Positions 22,444 to 32,627 of a stretch of DNA of 64,000 nt are shown piece after piece (the stretch's first letter is position 1; the number at the start of each line of letters is the position of its first letter). A program made the position numbers and the translations under genes. The notes beneath the pieces were generated by a model. The model saw only the letters and a list, made by a program, of their open reading frames with translations, searched no databases and was not told the origin of the DNA. The DNA is taken from positions 11,789,442-11,853,441 of the forward strand of contig NC_134023.1 in the NCBI RefSeq assembly GCF_040712315.1. The letters are read 5' to 3'. Source of the stretch: Castanea sativa (Eukaryota; Streptophyta; Magnoliopsida; Fagales; Fagaceae).

Positions 22444-24651
22444 ATGGCCTCAAAGAAGTCTTAGATGCCCAATGCTACCAAGAGCGTTGGAGGGTCAATA
22501 AGCAGCAGTACTTCTACAGGTCTCATGACTCGAAACAAAGCTAAGGCAATGGAACACTTCACATCACAAGAAGCCGATGGGAAAGCTCCTATGACCAAGC
22601 TCGTCAATGCCTCAACTCAACCAAAGACATTCATCTCCTTGAGCACTTTAGGGGCAAGAAAGCACACCATCATCAAGAAGGAAAATTCAACATTCATTCT
22701 AGTGACAGGGGGTAAATCATCCTACTCTGCATTAAAAACTAAGTCAAGCACCACTTCGTGTCTGGGTTCTTCCCTACAATCCTTTCAAGAGGTTACCTCT
22801 TCAATCTTCTCAAGAAGCTCATCTCGTACGATATTCATGCTGGCCATGATGACGAAGACTACTTCCATTGATGAAAAGATTGCTGAAATGGGATGTGCCA
22901 TCGCTAAACTTACCAAGACTGTGGAGGAGAAGGACCTTCAAATCGCCACCCTTATGAACAAGTTTGTGGTTCAGAATTGAGGGGAGTCTAGCAATGACCA
23001 ATTTCAAACTCAACAACATATGTTGCAAGGGGCTCATACATCCTCTCCAAAGAAGGCTAACAACCAACATGGAAGCTCTACATTCATCGCTTCTCTATCA
23101 GTCCAGCAATTGCAAGACATGATAGCAAATACTATTAGAGCTCAATATGGTGGCGCACCTCAAAGTTCTCTTATGTCCTCAAAGCCATACACAAAGAGGG
23201 TTGACAACTTATGAATGCCTACAGGTTATCAACCTCCTATGTTTCAACAGTTTGACGAGAAGGGAAATTCCAAAAAACACATTGCCCACTTCGTCGAAAC
23301 TTGTAACAATGTTGGCACAGAAGGAGATCTCCTTGTGAAATAGTTTGTCTGCTCCCTTCGAGGGAATGCCTTCTATTGGTACACTGATCTTGAGCCTGAG
23401 TCCATTGACAGTTGGGAGCAAATGGAAAGAGAGTTTTTGAGTCGCTATCACAGTACTCGTCGCACAGTGAGCATGATGGAACTAACAAACTTGAGGCAAT
23501 GGAAGGATGAACCTGTCGTTGACTACATTAACCGTTGGCGCTTCTTAAGCCTTGATTGCAAAGATCGCCTTTCAGAAGCATTTGGGGTGGGAATGTGCAT
23601 CCAAGGTATGCATTAGGGACTACTTTACATCCTTCAAGGGATCAAGCCTCGTACCTTTGAAGAACTTGCTACTCGGGCTCATGACATGGAGCTTAGCTTG
23701 TCTAGCCGTGGAGAAAATGGCTTGCCCGTTGATAAAGATACAAAGAGAGGTCACAAGTTCTCCAAGTCGACTATTGAGGAGTCTATCGCCATCACTACAG
23801 AGCCTATTCATTACAAGAAGAACACAAGTATATCAAAAGAAAAGGAAAGGCGTAGACCCACCTTAAAAGAGATGGAAGAAAGGACATATCCTTTTCCAGA
23901 CTCTGATGTTTCAAGAATGCTTGATGACCTCCTAGAAAAAAAGATAATTAGGCTACCAAAATGCAAAAGATCAGAAGAAATGGGTCGCACCAACAATCCA
24001 AAGTACTACAAATACCATCAAGTTGCAAGTCACTAGGTGGAGAAATGCTTTGTTCTGAAAGATATCATCATAAGGCTTGCAAAGGAGGGTAAAATCCTCT
24101 TGGGCCTGGATGAGATGGTTGAGTCGAACTATACCGTGTTCACCACTACATCCCCAGCTCTAATAAAGTCACAACCTCCACCAAAGACATGGTCACCTTT
24201 AGCTTCAACACTGGGGGCATTTGACAAGCATATTCAATTTGGAACAATTGAGCCATTTCACATGCCATGCTCAGACCCATTGAATGAAGCTAAAATAAAA
24301 GGCAAGTTGATGAATGAAGATGAGAGTTGGGCTTTTGTAACTCAAAAGAAATCTACGAAGAAATGCAACCCAAAGTCACAAATAATCCACACAAAAAAGA
24401 AATATCAAAAGCGCAATCCTAGAGGGCCTCACAAAAAGGTGATAAGGAATCCAAGCAAAGAAGTTCATGACGACAAATTGTTGCAACAAAGAAGCAACTC
24501 TCCAATCACCCTTCATGATTTCTTCCCTAAAAGTTATTTCAAGACAAGGACTGATGGCTTGAGAGTTGAAAAGTCAGAAGCATGTGATAAAAAGCCTCAA
24601 GATCAAAGTTCTAAAGCATTTGGCAAAAGAGCTCGTCCATATCCATCCTAA
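22444..24651 (+). pseudogene. Gag polyprotein relic of the gypsy-type element (six in-frame stops, no frameshift)
   Basis: A single frame runs from ATG at 22444 to the TAA at 24649-24651 and stays in register for 2.2 kb, broken only by stops at 22462, 22978, 23212, 23341, 23614 and 24034. Recognisable parts are the retrotransposon gag domain (23215-23700, with GNAFYWYTDLEPESIDSWEQ and LRQWKDEPVVDYINRWR) and, downstream, [13 protein letters not shown] followed by VEKCFVLKD, a Cys/His-like segment seen in gag proteins of Tat/Ogre-like plant gypsy elements. All six stops are TAG or TGA. It cannot make a full protein. Confidence 0.88.
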
Positions 24652-25419
24652 GTAGGATATTTGGCACTTGCAATGTGAGGACCATTCAATATGTTGTCCA
24701 AGAAGTCTACATGAAAATGGGATGGTTCATATGTTGTCCAAGAAGTTCACGGAAATGGTACCTACCAAATAGATGACAAAGATGGGCAAATGGTTAGTCC
24801 CATAAAGGCAAAGTGTCACTAAGTTTGAAAAACATGATGTGCTCCTCAGTAAGAGCTTAAATTGCCAAAAAAAAAAAAAAAACTTGAACTACATTATGAC
24901 TTGATCCCTTATTGGGTACGTAGGCAACTTGGTACCACTTACTAAGTTCAGTCACATATCATAAAAAAAAAAAAGTGAAGTGCAAATCCAAACAATTTCA
25001 AATTAATTGGTCATGCTAGCAAGTAGCAATGTTGAAAGAGATAGCCGAATGTGTAATTTGCAAGGCTATACTCATGATCTGTATGAGGACGTATGAAGGC
25101 TGAAGATCTACTTAATCATAATCACTTGAAAAAAAAAATCAAGTACATAGAGATTGTGATCCAAGTGGAAGACAAAAATTGGTTGAATTGACTCCCGTTC
25201 CATTGTAACCACTCCTAGAGAATGTGAAAATTACAACTAAGCTTGTGAGAGAAGCCTGACCATATCTTAGCAAACACCTGCGAGTAAAGTCATACAAGAG
25301 CAGTTTCTCAAGCCACAAAATGTCAAGTTGTGAGTAAGTTGTAACCAAAAAATAAAATAAAATAAATAAGAAGAAAGAAAGACAAGAAAGACACGTGGAG
25401 GTTTGCATGCACACTATCC
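24652..25419 (+). other. Non-coding internal region of the gypsy element, left of the nested insertion
   Basis: No pol domain is visible. A phrase TATGTTGTCCAAGAAGT appears twice (24691 and 24730 areas). Several A-runs occur. This is probably spacer of a non-autonomous element. Confidence 0.5.
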
Positions 25420-25947
25420 TAGTAGCGGCGCCACATTAAGCTCAAGGTGTTCCCAGGAACACCTTGACCTGAAAAAAAAATTATATATAATAATTAAATT
25501 TTTTTTATTTGTTTACCCTTTAAAAAAAAATAAGGAACACCCTCAAGTAAAATTAGTTACACCCTCAAATAAAAAAAAAAATTATTTGTTCTACTTTCAA
25601 GCAAAAAAAAAAAAAAAAGCCCAAAAAAACATTTGAACTAAAATCTGAAAAAAAAAAAAAAAAAAAAAAATTTGTAACAGACCAAGCCTATAAAAAAATC
25701 CAACATCAATCCTAAACAACAAATGGCAAAGCAAACCCAATCTAAAGAAAAAATCAACCCAACAGATGGTAAACAGGTAAAGCAAACCCATGGATTCTAA
25801 AAAAAAAAAACCCAAAACCCAATATATTCATCCGCCGATTCATCAACTAAAGCAAAAAACTGAAATGTCAAATCACTAAATTAGAAACCTAACCTAAAGA
25901 CAAAAACCTCATTCGTCAACAGAGCAATGCTGCAACACAATAGCCAA

Positions 25948-26241
25948 CAGACGAATCGGGCATCAGATCGGAGATTGGTCAGCCAACACAACTTGAGCTC
26001 CAATCCAGAGCACATCACATCAGGCACAGGGCATCGGAGATTGGTTCGATCCATCGGTCACGCTCGCAGTGGCGCTGCCCCTCAAGCCTCCCTACAGACG
26101 GATTAGGCATTGGGTCAGAGATTGGGCAGCCAACACAACTCGAGCTCCAGTCCAAAGCACATCGCACCGGGCACAGGGCATCGGAGATCAGTCCTGTCCG
26201 TAGGTCACACTCGCAGTGGCACCAACCCTCAGGCCTCCCTG
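25948..26241. repeat. Tandem duplication, 147-bp unit, inside the hAT-like element
   Basis: CAGACG(A/G)AT(C/T)(A/G)GGCAT starts at 25948 and again at 26095; both copies run through GAGATTGG, CAGCCAACACAACT, GGCACAGGGCATCGGAGAT and CTCGCAGTGGC to CC(A/T)CCCT-like ends. The GC content is well above the surroundings. No real protein is recognisable in any frame. Confidence 0.85.
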
Positions 26242-27059
26242 CTCTTTCAATGTATTTCATCTTTACACTTCTCTCTCTTTTTCTCTCTTACACGATTGGG
26301 TTAATAGGTTTGGGGTTTGCTCACTCACTTTGCTTGCTTTTGTTATGGAGTGTGGAGTCTCTGAGACTCTTTGTCTTTCTCTCTCTTTAGTCTTTATCTG
26401 AAGATTGAAAAATGAAAATGAATGAATGAATTGACTCTCTCTCTCTCTCTTTCTTTATATGATTCTCTCTCTTTCTCTTTGATGTTTGAACTGTAATTGG
26501 TTAGATTTACTTTAGTTTTTATAACTTTATTAATATTTTCCCCTGCTATTTGTTTTGGTTTTATCCGTTGGTTTTGGTGTGGGTGAGTTCCTAAGTTTGT
26601 ATTTTAGTGTATTGTGATGTGTGAATTCATCTGATTGGCTCTTGTGATTAGGGCTATGGGGCTTGTCTGTTGAGCGGGGGTAGATGGGGGCATGGGGCCT
26701 AGTGGAATATTTGAATTGGGGGAAGTAAAGGCATCCAAAGTAGAGACGGTAACTTACCAATAAAAGACAAAATTAAATTATGGGGTGTGTGCTAATAGCT
26801 AGTAAAGAAAAATAATGAAACAACTAATAAATACTAAATAATAATTTAATTAACCAATATATTATAACAGACATACAAATTAAATTAGGTTAGGCTAAAC
26901 AATAATTAATAATTTTATAATTAATAAAACAACAATATAACAAATTATCTATATATATATATATATATATAATTGAAACCTCTAAAACTCCTACAATTTT
27001 CTAGGTTAGCATAATATTAAAAAAAACTTTTCTAAAACCCAAAAAAAAAAACATAAACG

Positions 27060-27840
27060 CAAAATTAGAGAATCCCTAACACTGCGCCTTCTCCTTCCTC
27101 CAAAACGCAGACCACGCTCTGCCGTTCCCCCACACGCAAATCGCAACTCAACGGCTCCACCTTCAGTCCAAAATGTAGGCCACCATCAGTCCTTCTCTCC
27201 CACAACTCAACGGCTCCACCTTCTCCGTCACCACCCTTCTCCAGCTCTATATTTATTGGCGCTACCCATCTCTCACTCACAACAGTTTCTCCCCCTCTTT
27301 AACCCTCAGTTCTTCTCTCCCACAACCCTATTGACACTTGGGTTTCTACCACCGGGTTTGTAAGTTCTACCCCTATCGAATTTTTATTTCTTTATTTTTG
27401 GTAGCTAATTTGAGTTTGGGGTGAGTTTGTAGAGAAATTCGAGTTTGGTTTTGAGAATATCTGCTTATACATGGCTGCATTTTAATTGAAATCAAAGAAG
27501 CCCTAACACCCCGAGGCAGAACAACCCCACTTGTGGGTGTGGCTGCCTTTTTGGTTGTCATCATTGGAATGCTTGAAATAAATAATGGAAACCAGTAGGC
27601 GTTCTTTATCACATAAGAAGAGAATAGAATCCCAACCCTTCACCCTCAAAGTCTTTGACAAAATTCCTGAGCCAAACTGAAAAAGGGGCTTTTACTTGGA
27701 GGCATGACGCTTCCTTTCCTCTTTTTTCTTTTGTCTTAATTTAAGTTTTTTTGTTTTTTTGTTTTTTTTTTTGTTTTGTTTTTGCAGAGTTTCCATGTCT
27801 TCTTCTTCTTCCTTTGGATTGGATTTCTGGTATTGGACTT
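27060..27840 (+). other. Promoter- and leader-like sequence inside the Helitron
   Basis: A TATA-like CTCTATATTTATTGG (27243-27257) is followed by CT-rich sequence and a possible splice donor (TTTGTAAGTT, 27357-27366), a layout typical of a plant 5' leader with an intron. A short segment around 27481-27580 reads TPRGRTTPLVGVAAFLVVII, a hydrophobic span. I do not recognise the source gene. It may be the 5' part of the captured CemA-like gene, but that is inference. Confidence 0.3.
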
Positions 27841-28516
27841 TATTTTTCCCTTTTTCTTTGTATGCAATTTTTATTGGATTTTAACAAGTATGTTTTTAAC
27901 ATGGAGATTGAGACTATAAACTAATGAGTAATGACCCCCACACACTAGGACAAAGTTTATTATTTCAACATGATTTGGTTATTATTTCAAGGGTGGTTAG
28001 AGATGATATCCTAGAATGGAAGTGGTGACCAGATAGTATGGATGATATAATGTATTAAGTAAATGCTATTTAGGAATGAACTTTTTTCTTTTCGTATCTT
28101 TGAGTTGTTTTAGTAGTGAATATTATTTTTTCATTTTGACATTAGGGAAACTGTTACATAAAAAATCAAGAGAAAAAGAAGATCTAAAAGCTAGGTTTTG
28201 TAAAAATTAAAATCTAACTTTTACATATTCTTTTCATGTATGAACTTTTAGATCTATTTAACACATACAAAATGATATTGATGCAGCTGTGAAAGATTTA
28301 CCGGTTGTGGTGGAAGGTTGTCTATTTTTTTTTCTCTGTACTTACTATTGTGACAGCTGATTCTAGATTTTATATAGTGTAATGGATGTTTAAATTTTAG
28401 TTTAAGTCAAAGATTTGTAAGTATATCACATTGAATCATAGATTTGCTTTTTCTGCCATTTGTACTTGAACTTAATTTCTTAATAATGAATCAAGTAACT
28501 CCTATGTTGTGAACAG

Positions 28517-28670
28517 ATATGTGAAGACTATCCCACTTGCAGCACAAATGCTTGATGTGAGAAGAAATCAAAAGCTTGAAATGGTAAAAGGTTTTTTTTT
28601 TTTTTTTTTTTGATACATGAAATGGTTAAAGAATTAAAGATGGAGGAAGTTAGATTACAGGAACAACTGA
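28517..28670 (+). pseudogene. Captured exon of a CemA-like (chloroplast envelope, proton-extrusion-type) protein, with poly-T insertion
   Basis: After an AG acceptor, 28517-28583 reads YVKTIPLAAQMLDVRRNQ then KLEM. The frame is cut by a poly-T insertion, and 28620 onward resumes with EMVKELKMEEVRLQ. From memory this matches the segment before the membrane region of the nuclear-encoded CemA-like protein of Arabidopsis (At4g31040/DLDG1 type), where MVKxLKxEKxR follows RRNQKLE. It is a fragment without start or end and is not functional. Confidence 0.6.
28584..28620. repeat. Poly-T insertion flanked by a short duplication in the captured exon
   Basis: GAAATGGTAAAAG before the T-run and GAAATGGTTAAAG after it are near-copies. 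This is what a short retroposed poly(A) remnant with target duplication would leave on this strand. Confidence 0.45.
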
Positions 28671-29097
28671 TTCATAAAAAAAATCAGATTCTATCACCTA
28701 CCTAGATGGTATATCTAATTTCCTACATAGGTTTCAAAATGTCCAGAATCAGCAGCATCCCTGGAAATAGGAAGCTTAGAATAAATCAAATTCAGAATTA
28801 TTCTTGCTTATAATGCCAATGCTAATGGAAACATGTCTTTGAGAAACATATCATTAAAGGAATTTGTGAATAATGATTTCATCCCCTCTCACATAAAAAC
28901 TTCATAAACAATTAAAAATTGCGTATTTAATTATTATAAGATAATTTACAGCTGGAAATGTTATTCTAAACAATTGTTGCCCCCAGAAAACTTTCCTTAT
29001 GTTCTGTTCATATGAATATAGATTTATAAACGTTAATTTGTTTAGTGAATGCTATTCTTATTGGCTTCCTAGTTGTTGCTTGAGCAGATTAGAGTTG

Positions 29098-29202
29098 AGA
29101 GATGAGTGGAGGTTAGAGAATCGTAGAGCATTTGCCAACATATGGTCAGATATGGTATTTGGGATCTCATTGTTCATTCTTTTATACTTCAATAAGACTA
29201 AA
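29098..29202 (+). pseudogene. Captured exon of a CemA-like protein (membrane segment)
   Basis: A 105-nt exon with AG acceptor and GTAAGT donor intact encodes LRDEWRLENRRAFANIWSD followed by the hydrophobic stretch MVFGISLFILLYFNKTK. This is the first membrane segment of CemA/PxcA-like proteins, which affect proton flux at the chloroplast envelope. The order and orientation agree with the preceding captured exon. Downstream exons for the conserved C-terminal half were not found, so the capture is partial. Confidence 0.65.
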
Positions 29203-30839
29203 GTAAGTTACCATTACTCTATTTGCCTATTGCACTCCCTTGCGTGAATCTTTGTCCATGAATTACTGTAGAAGCACTATTCATTGATTTAACTTTCTGT
29301 CTGTTGTCTATACAACAAAAACAAGGTTTCCGCTTTTGCATCAATATCCTTTTGTATGTGTTAAAATAGAAGATGTAAAAGTTGATACATGAAAAGAAGA
29401 TGTAAAAGTTAGATTTTAATTTTTACAAAACCTAGCTTTGAGATCTTTTTTTTCTCTTGATTTTTTAGTTTTTTTTTTATGTTTTGAGAGGAGAGAGACA
29501 TAAAAGGGTAACAAAAATACAAATGTATCCTTGATTTTTACAGAGGTGGGTAACTAGAGACAAACAGAGCTAATCTCAGGTGGGTAAAATGCCAATTTTA
29601 TTTTTAAATTGTAGGTAGGCAAAGTGTTTTTCGGGTAAACCACAGGTGGACAAAGTTTAGTTTCCCATATTTTTTCCTAAAGTTTTTTTTTTCCCCAAAT
29701 CATCACCATTAGCAATTCATTACTATTTTTTTTTTCTCAAAGCCATAATACATTTAGTGTTAATTTTGTGATTTTTCTTGGGTTGTTCTTGATTAATTTA
29801 AGTTGAATCTTTGAATTGATCAATGATTTATCCTGTTACATTTGTAGTTTTGCAATGATTTATGACTATTATGCTACTATTTTAAAGTTGAGTATGGACA
29901 TTTTTAATAATGTTCACTATCATTAAGTGTTGTTTCTTTTACATGTACACAAGGTGTTTGATGAAATTTCTTATGGGTTCTAGAAGCCATAATACATGGA
30001 GAGTCGTAAGGAGGAAGATAGGTAAGAAATGTGATGCTCTATTGTTGATATAATCAAGGTAAGCTGTGTTTGATTCTTATTACTATTTATCAATTAAAAA
30101 TGTATTGTATAAATTTTTTTTTTTTTTCTAAACTTTGTCTCATTATTTTTATTTTCTTTTTTCTCCTATTTTTTCCTATACAATTGTTCAACCCAGGAGC
30201 ACTCCACCAAATTTTAGATCCCTTTTCAATTGAACTAGGATAGGCTTATAGATATACATACTCCAACTTATGGATAGACTATCCATTTGGATTAATTTGT
30301 TGTTTTTTACCTCCGGTAATATGCCACTACATCATTTATGAGATTTATGTTACCAAGATTTTGTATAGCTCAGTTTTTTGTATTGTTTATAGTGATGGAA
30401 CTATTGAGAGTGTATTGTGGTTTCTTCAATGAAATTGGTAGGTTTAAGAATATTTGCAAAATTGAGAATAGTGTTTAATGGTGGGAAACATAATTTTTTT
30501 TTTGGCTGGAAGCATAGACAACCACAAAATTTTAAAGGGTGATTAGAGATGATAACTCAGAATATGGTAGGTGGATGGTATGTTGATGCAATAGTTTCAA
30601 AATTAGTCCCTTTAAATTTGATGATTTTTCTACACAATGATGATGGACTATTTAGTACATTGATACAATTCTTTATTATGTTCAAAATCCTAACTTCCTT
30701 GATGTGTGGCTCTAACAACCTTTCATATGAAAGCTAGGAAACTTTGAAATTTTAAATTAATAATATAGATCAAGTAGTCCAAACAAGATGTTCAAATTTA
30801 TGATTTATTCTTGGGGAATGATCTTAATATGTATAGCAG

Positions 30840-30931
30840 ATTGCTTGCAGCCTTGCAATGTTGTTGACTACAAGTATTCTCTACATGGGCTGCCAGTGGA
30901 TTCTAATGAGTACCTTCGCGTATTATATGAG
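30840..30931 (+). pseudogene. Unrecognised exon-like piece inside the Helitron
   Basis: Between an AG acceptor (another possible one lies at 30849-30850) and GT at 30932 the frame reads CNVVDYKYSLHGLPVDSNEY then LRVLYE, with composition of real protein. I do not recognise the family. It could be a further exon of the captured gene or of another one. Confidence 0.35.
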
Positions 30932-31102
30932 GTTTCTTTTAAACCTTCTCTCTTTTTGTGCCATTGTCATTTTTTTTAATAATGATTTCTGTTTGGTTAC
31001 TAAGAAAGTGTAGCAATAGAATACATATAGTTGTAGGTTTTTATTTAGTTTGGTTGGGATTTGGGCATCTTCTTTAAATAGCTGTTTGGGCTTCGTTTTT
31101 TT

Positions 31103-31122
31103 CCCCCCCCCCCCCCCCCCCC
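31103..31122. repeat. Run of twenty C, flanked by T and A runs
   Basis: Twenty consecutive C inside the Helitron, between a T-rich stretch and an A-run. It would be a G-tract on the other strand. The true length is easily misread by sequencing. Confidence 0.9.
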
Positions 31123-31487
31123 GCAAAAAAAAAAAATCTATTTGGTTGCTAAAGGAAATCAAGTTCAAATTAGAATCTCAAATAAATTACATTGTTGGCA
31201 AAAGAAAGCAAAAATATTTAAATTTTTATACATTATTAGATTGCATGCATGGGATCTCTTATGGTCATTCTCTCAAAATTTTACACTGTACGTACTACTA
31301 ACATATGTGGTGACTTTCGACGACAACATATGCATTGAGAATTGACTTTTTGAAAATATGTAACAAATTTTTGGAGAAAAAACACCATTGTCTAATCCTT
31401 TAAACAAATATAGATTCTAATTTAAAAGTGGTTTACGCATTCCAATCATTTTAAAAGGGTGTTGATGATTTTGCTTTAAATTACTAG

Positions 31488-31951
31488 TGATGAAGCAGAA
31501 GCTCGTCAGTTGCTTTGGGTTCGTCCAGACGGTGCCGGTCGCATTCCGGCAACGCGATGGAAGCGAGAACTCACTCAAATGGTCACCGGTGTGGTGCCTG
31601 CCACAACGCCTCCGATGCCAAAGTTAGTATGAAAGAAGGTAACAGTCAAAATATCAAAAATAGCTCAGTATATGTTGTGATTATGTGTGTACCTCGTATT
31701 AGTGTTGTGAGGGCTTTATATATCCTTCTGGACTATAGTCGTTGTGGTGTTAATGTCTCCCTTGATAACGTCTCTAGCGGAGTAATGGGTTTTAATGTGT
31801 TTTCACCGGTTCGTCCAGCTAGTCTTGTAACGGTCCGGGACATTATTGGCAACATTGAATGGCCTTAACGTTCTCGCCAATGACACAGATAATCGGTCAG
31901 GTTCGTCTGTAGAGGCGACCTCATCCGTGTTCAACTTCGTCAGTCCCATCA
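31488..31951. mobile_element. Probable solo LTR (family A, copy 1), nested in the Helitron
   Basis: It begins TGATGAAGCAG and ends CAGTCCCATCA, with TGATG/CATCA inverted tips. It shares CACCGGTGTGGTGCCTGCCA and CCTC(C/T)(G/A)ATGCCAAAGTTAGTA with the clearer copy at 39419-39937. Flanking 5-mers ACTAG and GCTGG match at three of five, both changes being A/G transitions. Confidence 0.65.
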
Positions 31952-32627
31952 GCTGGGATTGTTTCTCTAATTGAAAGGGTTGCTGATATTTCCTAGAGGT
32001 ATGAAATGTTTGATTTAGCATTGACAAAAAGTAGGTAACTCAATTCAATTATGAACCTGCTTTCATGGAGGAAATGAGGACAAGAAGACAAACATCTCAT
32101 GAGTTTCACATACACAATTGCAGAACCAGTTCATAAACCATAGAAATACGGACTATGCAAATGGACAAATGTCCCATGTACAATGATAGATTTGCTAAGA
32201 AGTGTTCATAAAAGAAATATTCAACTTGTTGTGGTGTTCATAAAAGTAACGTTCAACTAGCATTGATAACACCTACTCTTCTAAGTTTAAAAAATTTTAC
32301 ATGTATTACTTTTGTGATCTTTTGAAATTTTGTTGTTTTAGGTTTTTACAAGTTTTGTGTTTATTTTTATTTTTATGTGAACTTTTATTTTGAACAAATT
32401 GGTTTTATTTTCATATATTTTCAAGTCAGTATCTTGAACAAAATAAATATATTTAAATTCTATTTAACTATCCCGTGTATTGCACGGGTTAACGACTAGT
32501 AATTTATAAAAGACAAACAAATTAATGAAATAAGTAAATAATAATAATTAATAATTTTATTAATATTTCAAACGAACTTCTCAAGGAACGCCTGAGAAAA
32601 ATTTCTTCATCCGCTACTGAATTATCC

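Larger units (their letters stand above)
26948..32499 (+). mobile_element. Putative Helitron carrying captured host-gene exons
   Basis: The right end has a short palindrome, CCCGTG-TATTG-CACGGG (32472-32488), then seven bases and CTAG (32496-32499) followed by T, which is the canonical Helitron 3' end. The left end starts TCTATATATAT at 26948 after an A, so the element lies between A and T as Helitrons do. It makes no inverted termini. Inside are exon-like pieces of a CemA-like gene, one other exon-like piece and a probable solo LTR; no Rep/helicase was seen, so it would be non-autonomous. The AT-repeat at the left end makes the exact first base uncertain. Confidence 0.7.
25420..32619. mobile_element. 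hAT-like TIR element nested in the gypsy retrotransposon, itself carrying a Helitron
   Basis: The left end TAGTAGCGGCGCCAC and the right end in reverse CAGTAGCGGATGAAG share AGTAGCGG; a second shared block CAAGG(T/C)GTTCC lies just inside each end. Flanking 8-mers CACTATCC (25412-25419) and AATTATCC (32620-32627) match at six of eight, as for an old 8-bp hAT duplication. Without the Helitron it would be about 1.65 kb and contain no transposase. Class is inferred from duplication length and terminal resemblance. Confidence 0.55.

Noticed and set aside
26015..26304. Open frames on both strands over the 147-bp duplication
   Set aside because: They arise from the GC-rich repeat; no domain or codon pattern supports a gene.
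27065..27612. Minus-strand open frames of 71 and 79 residues in the Helitron
   Set aside because: Antisense to leader-like sequence, with no recognisable content.
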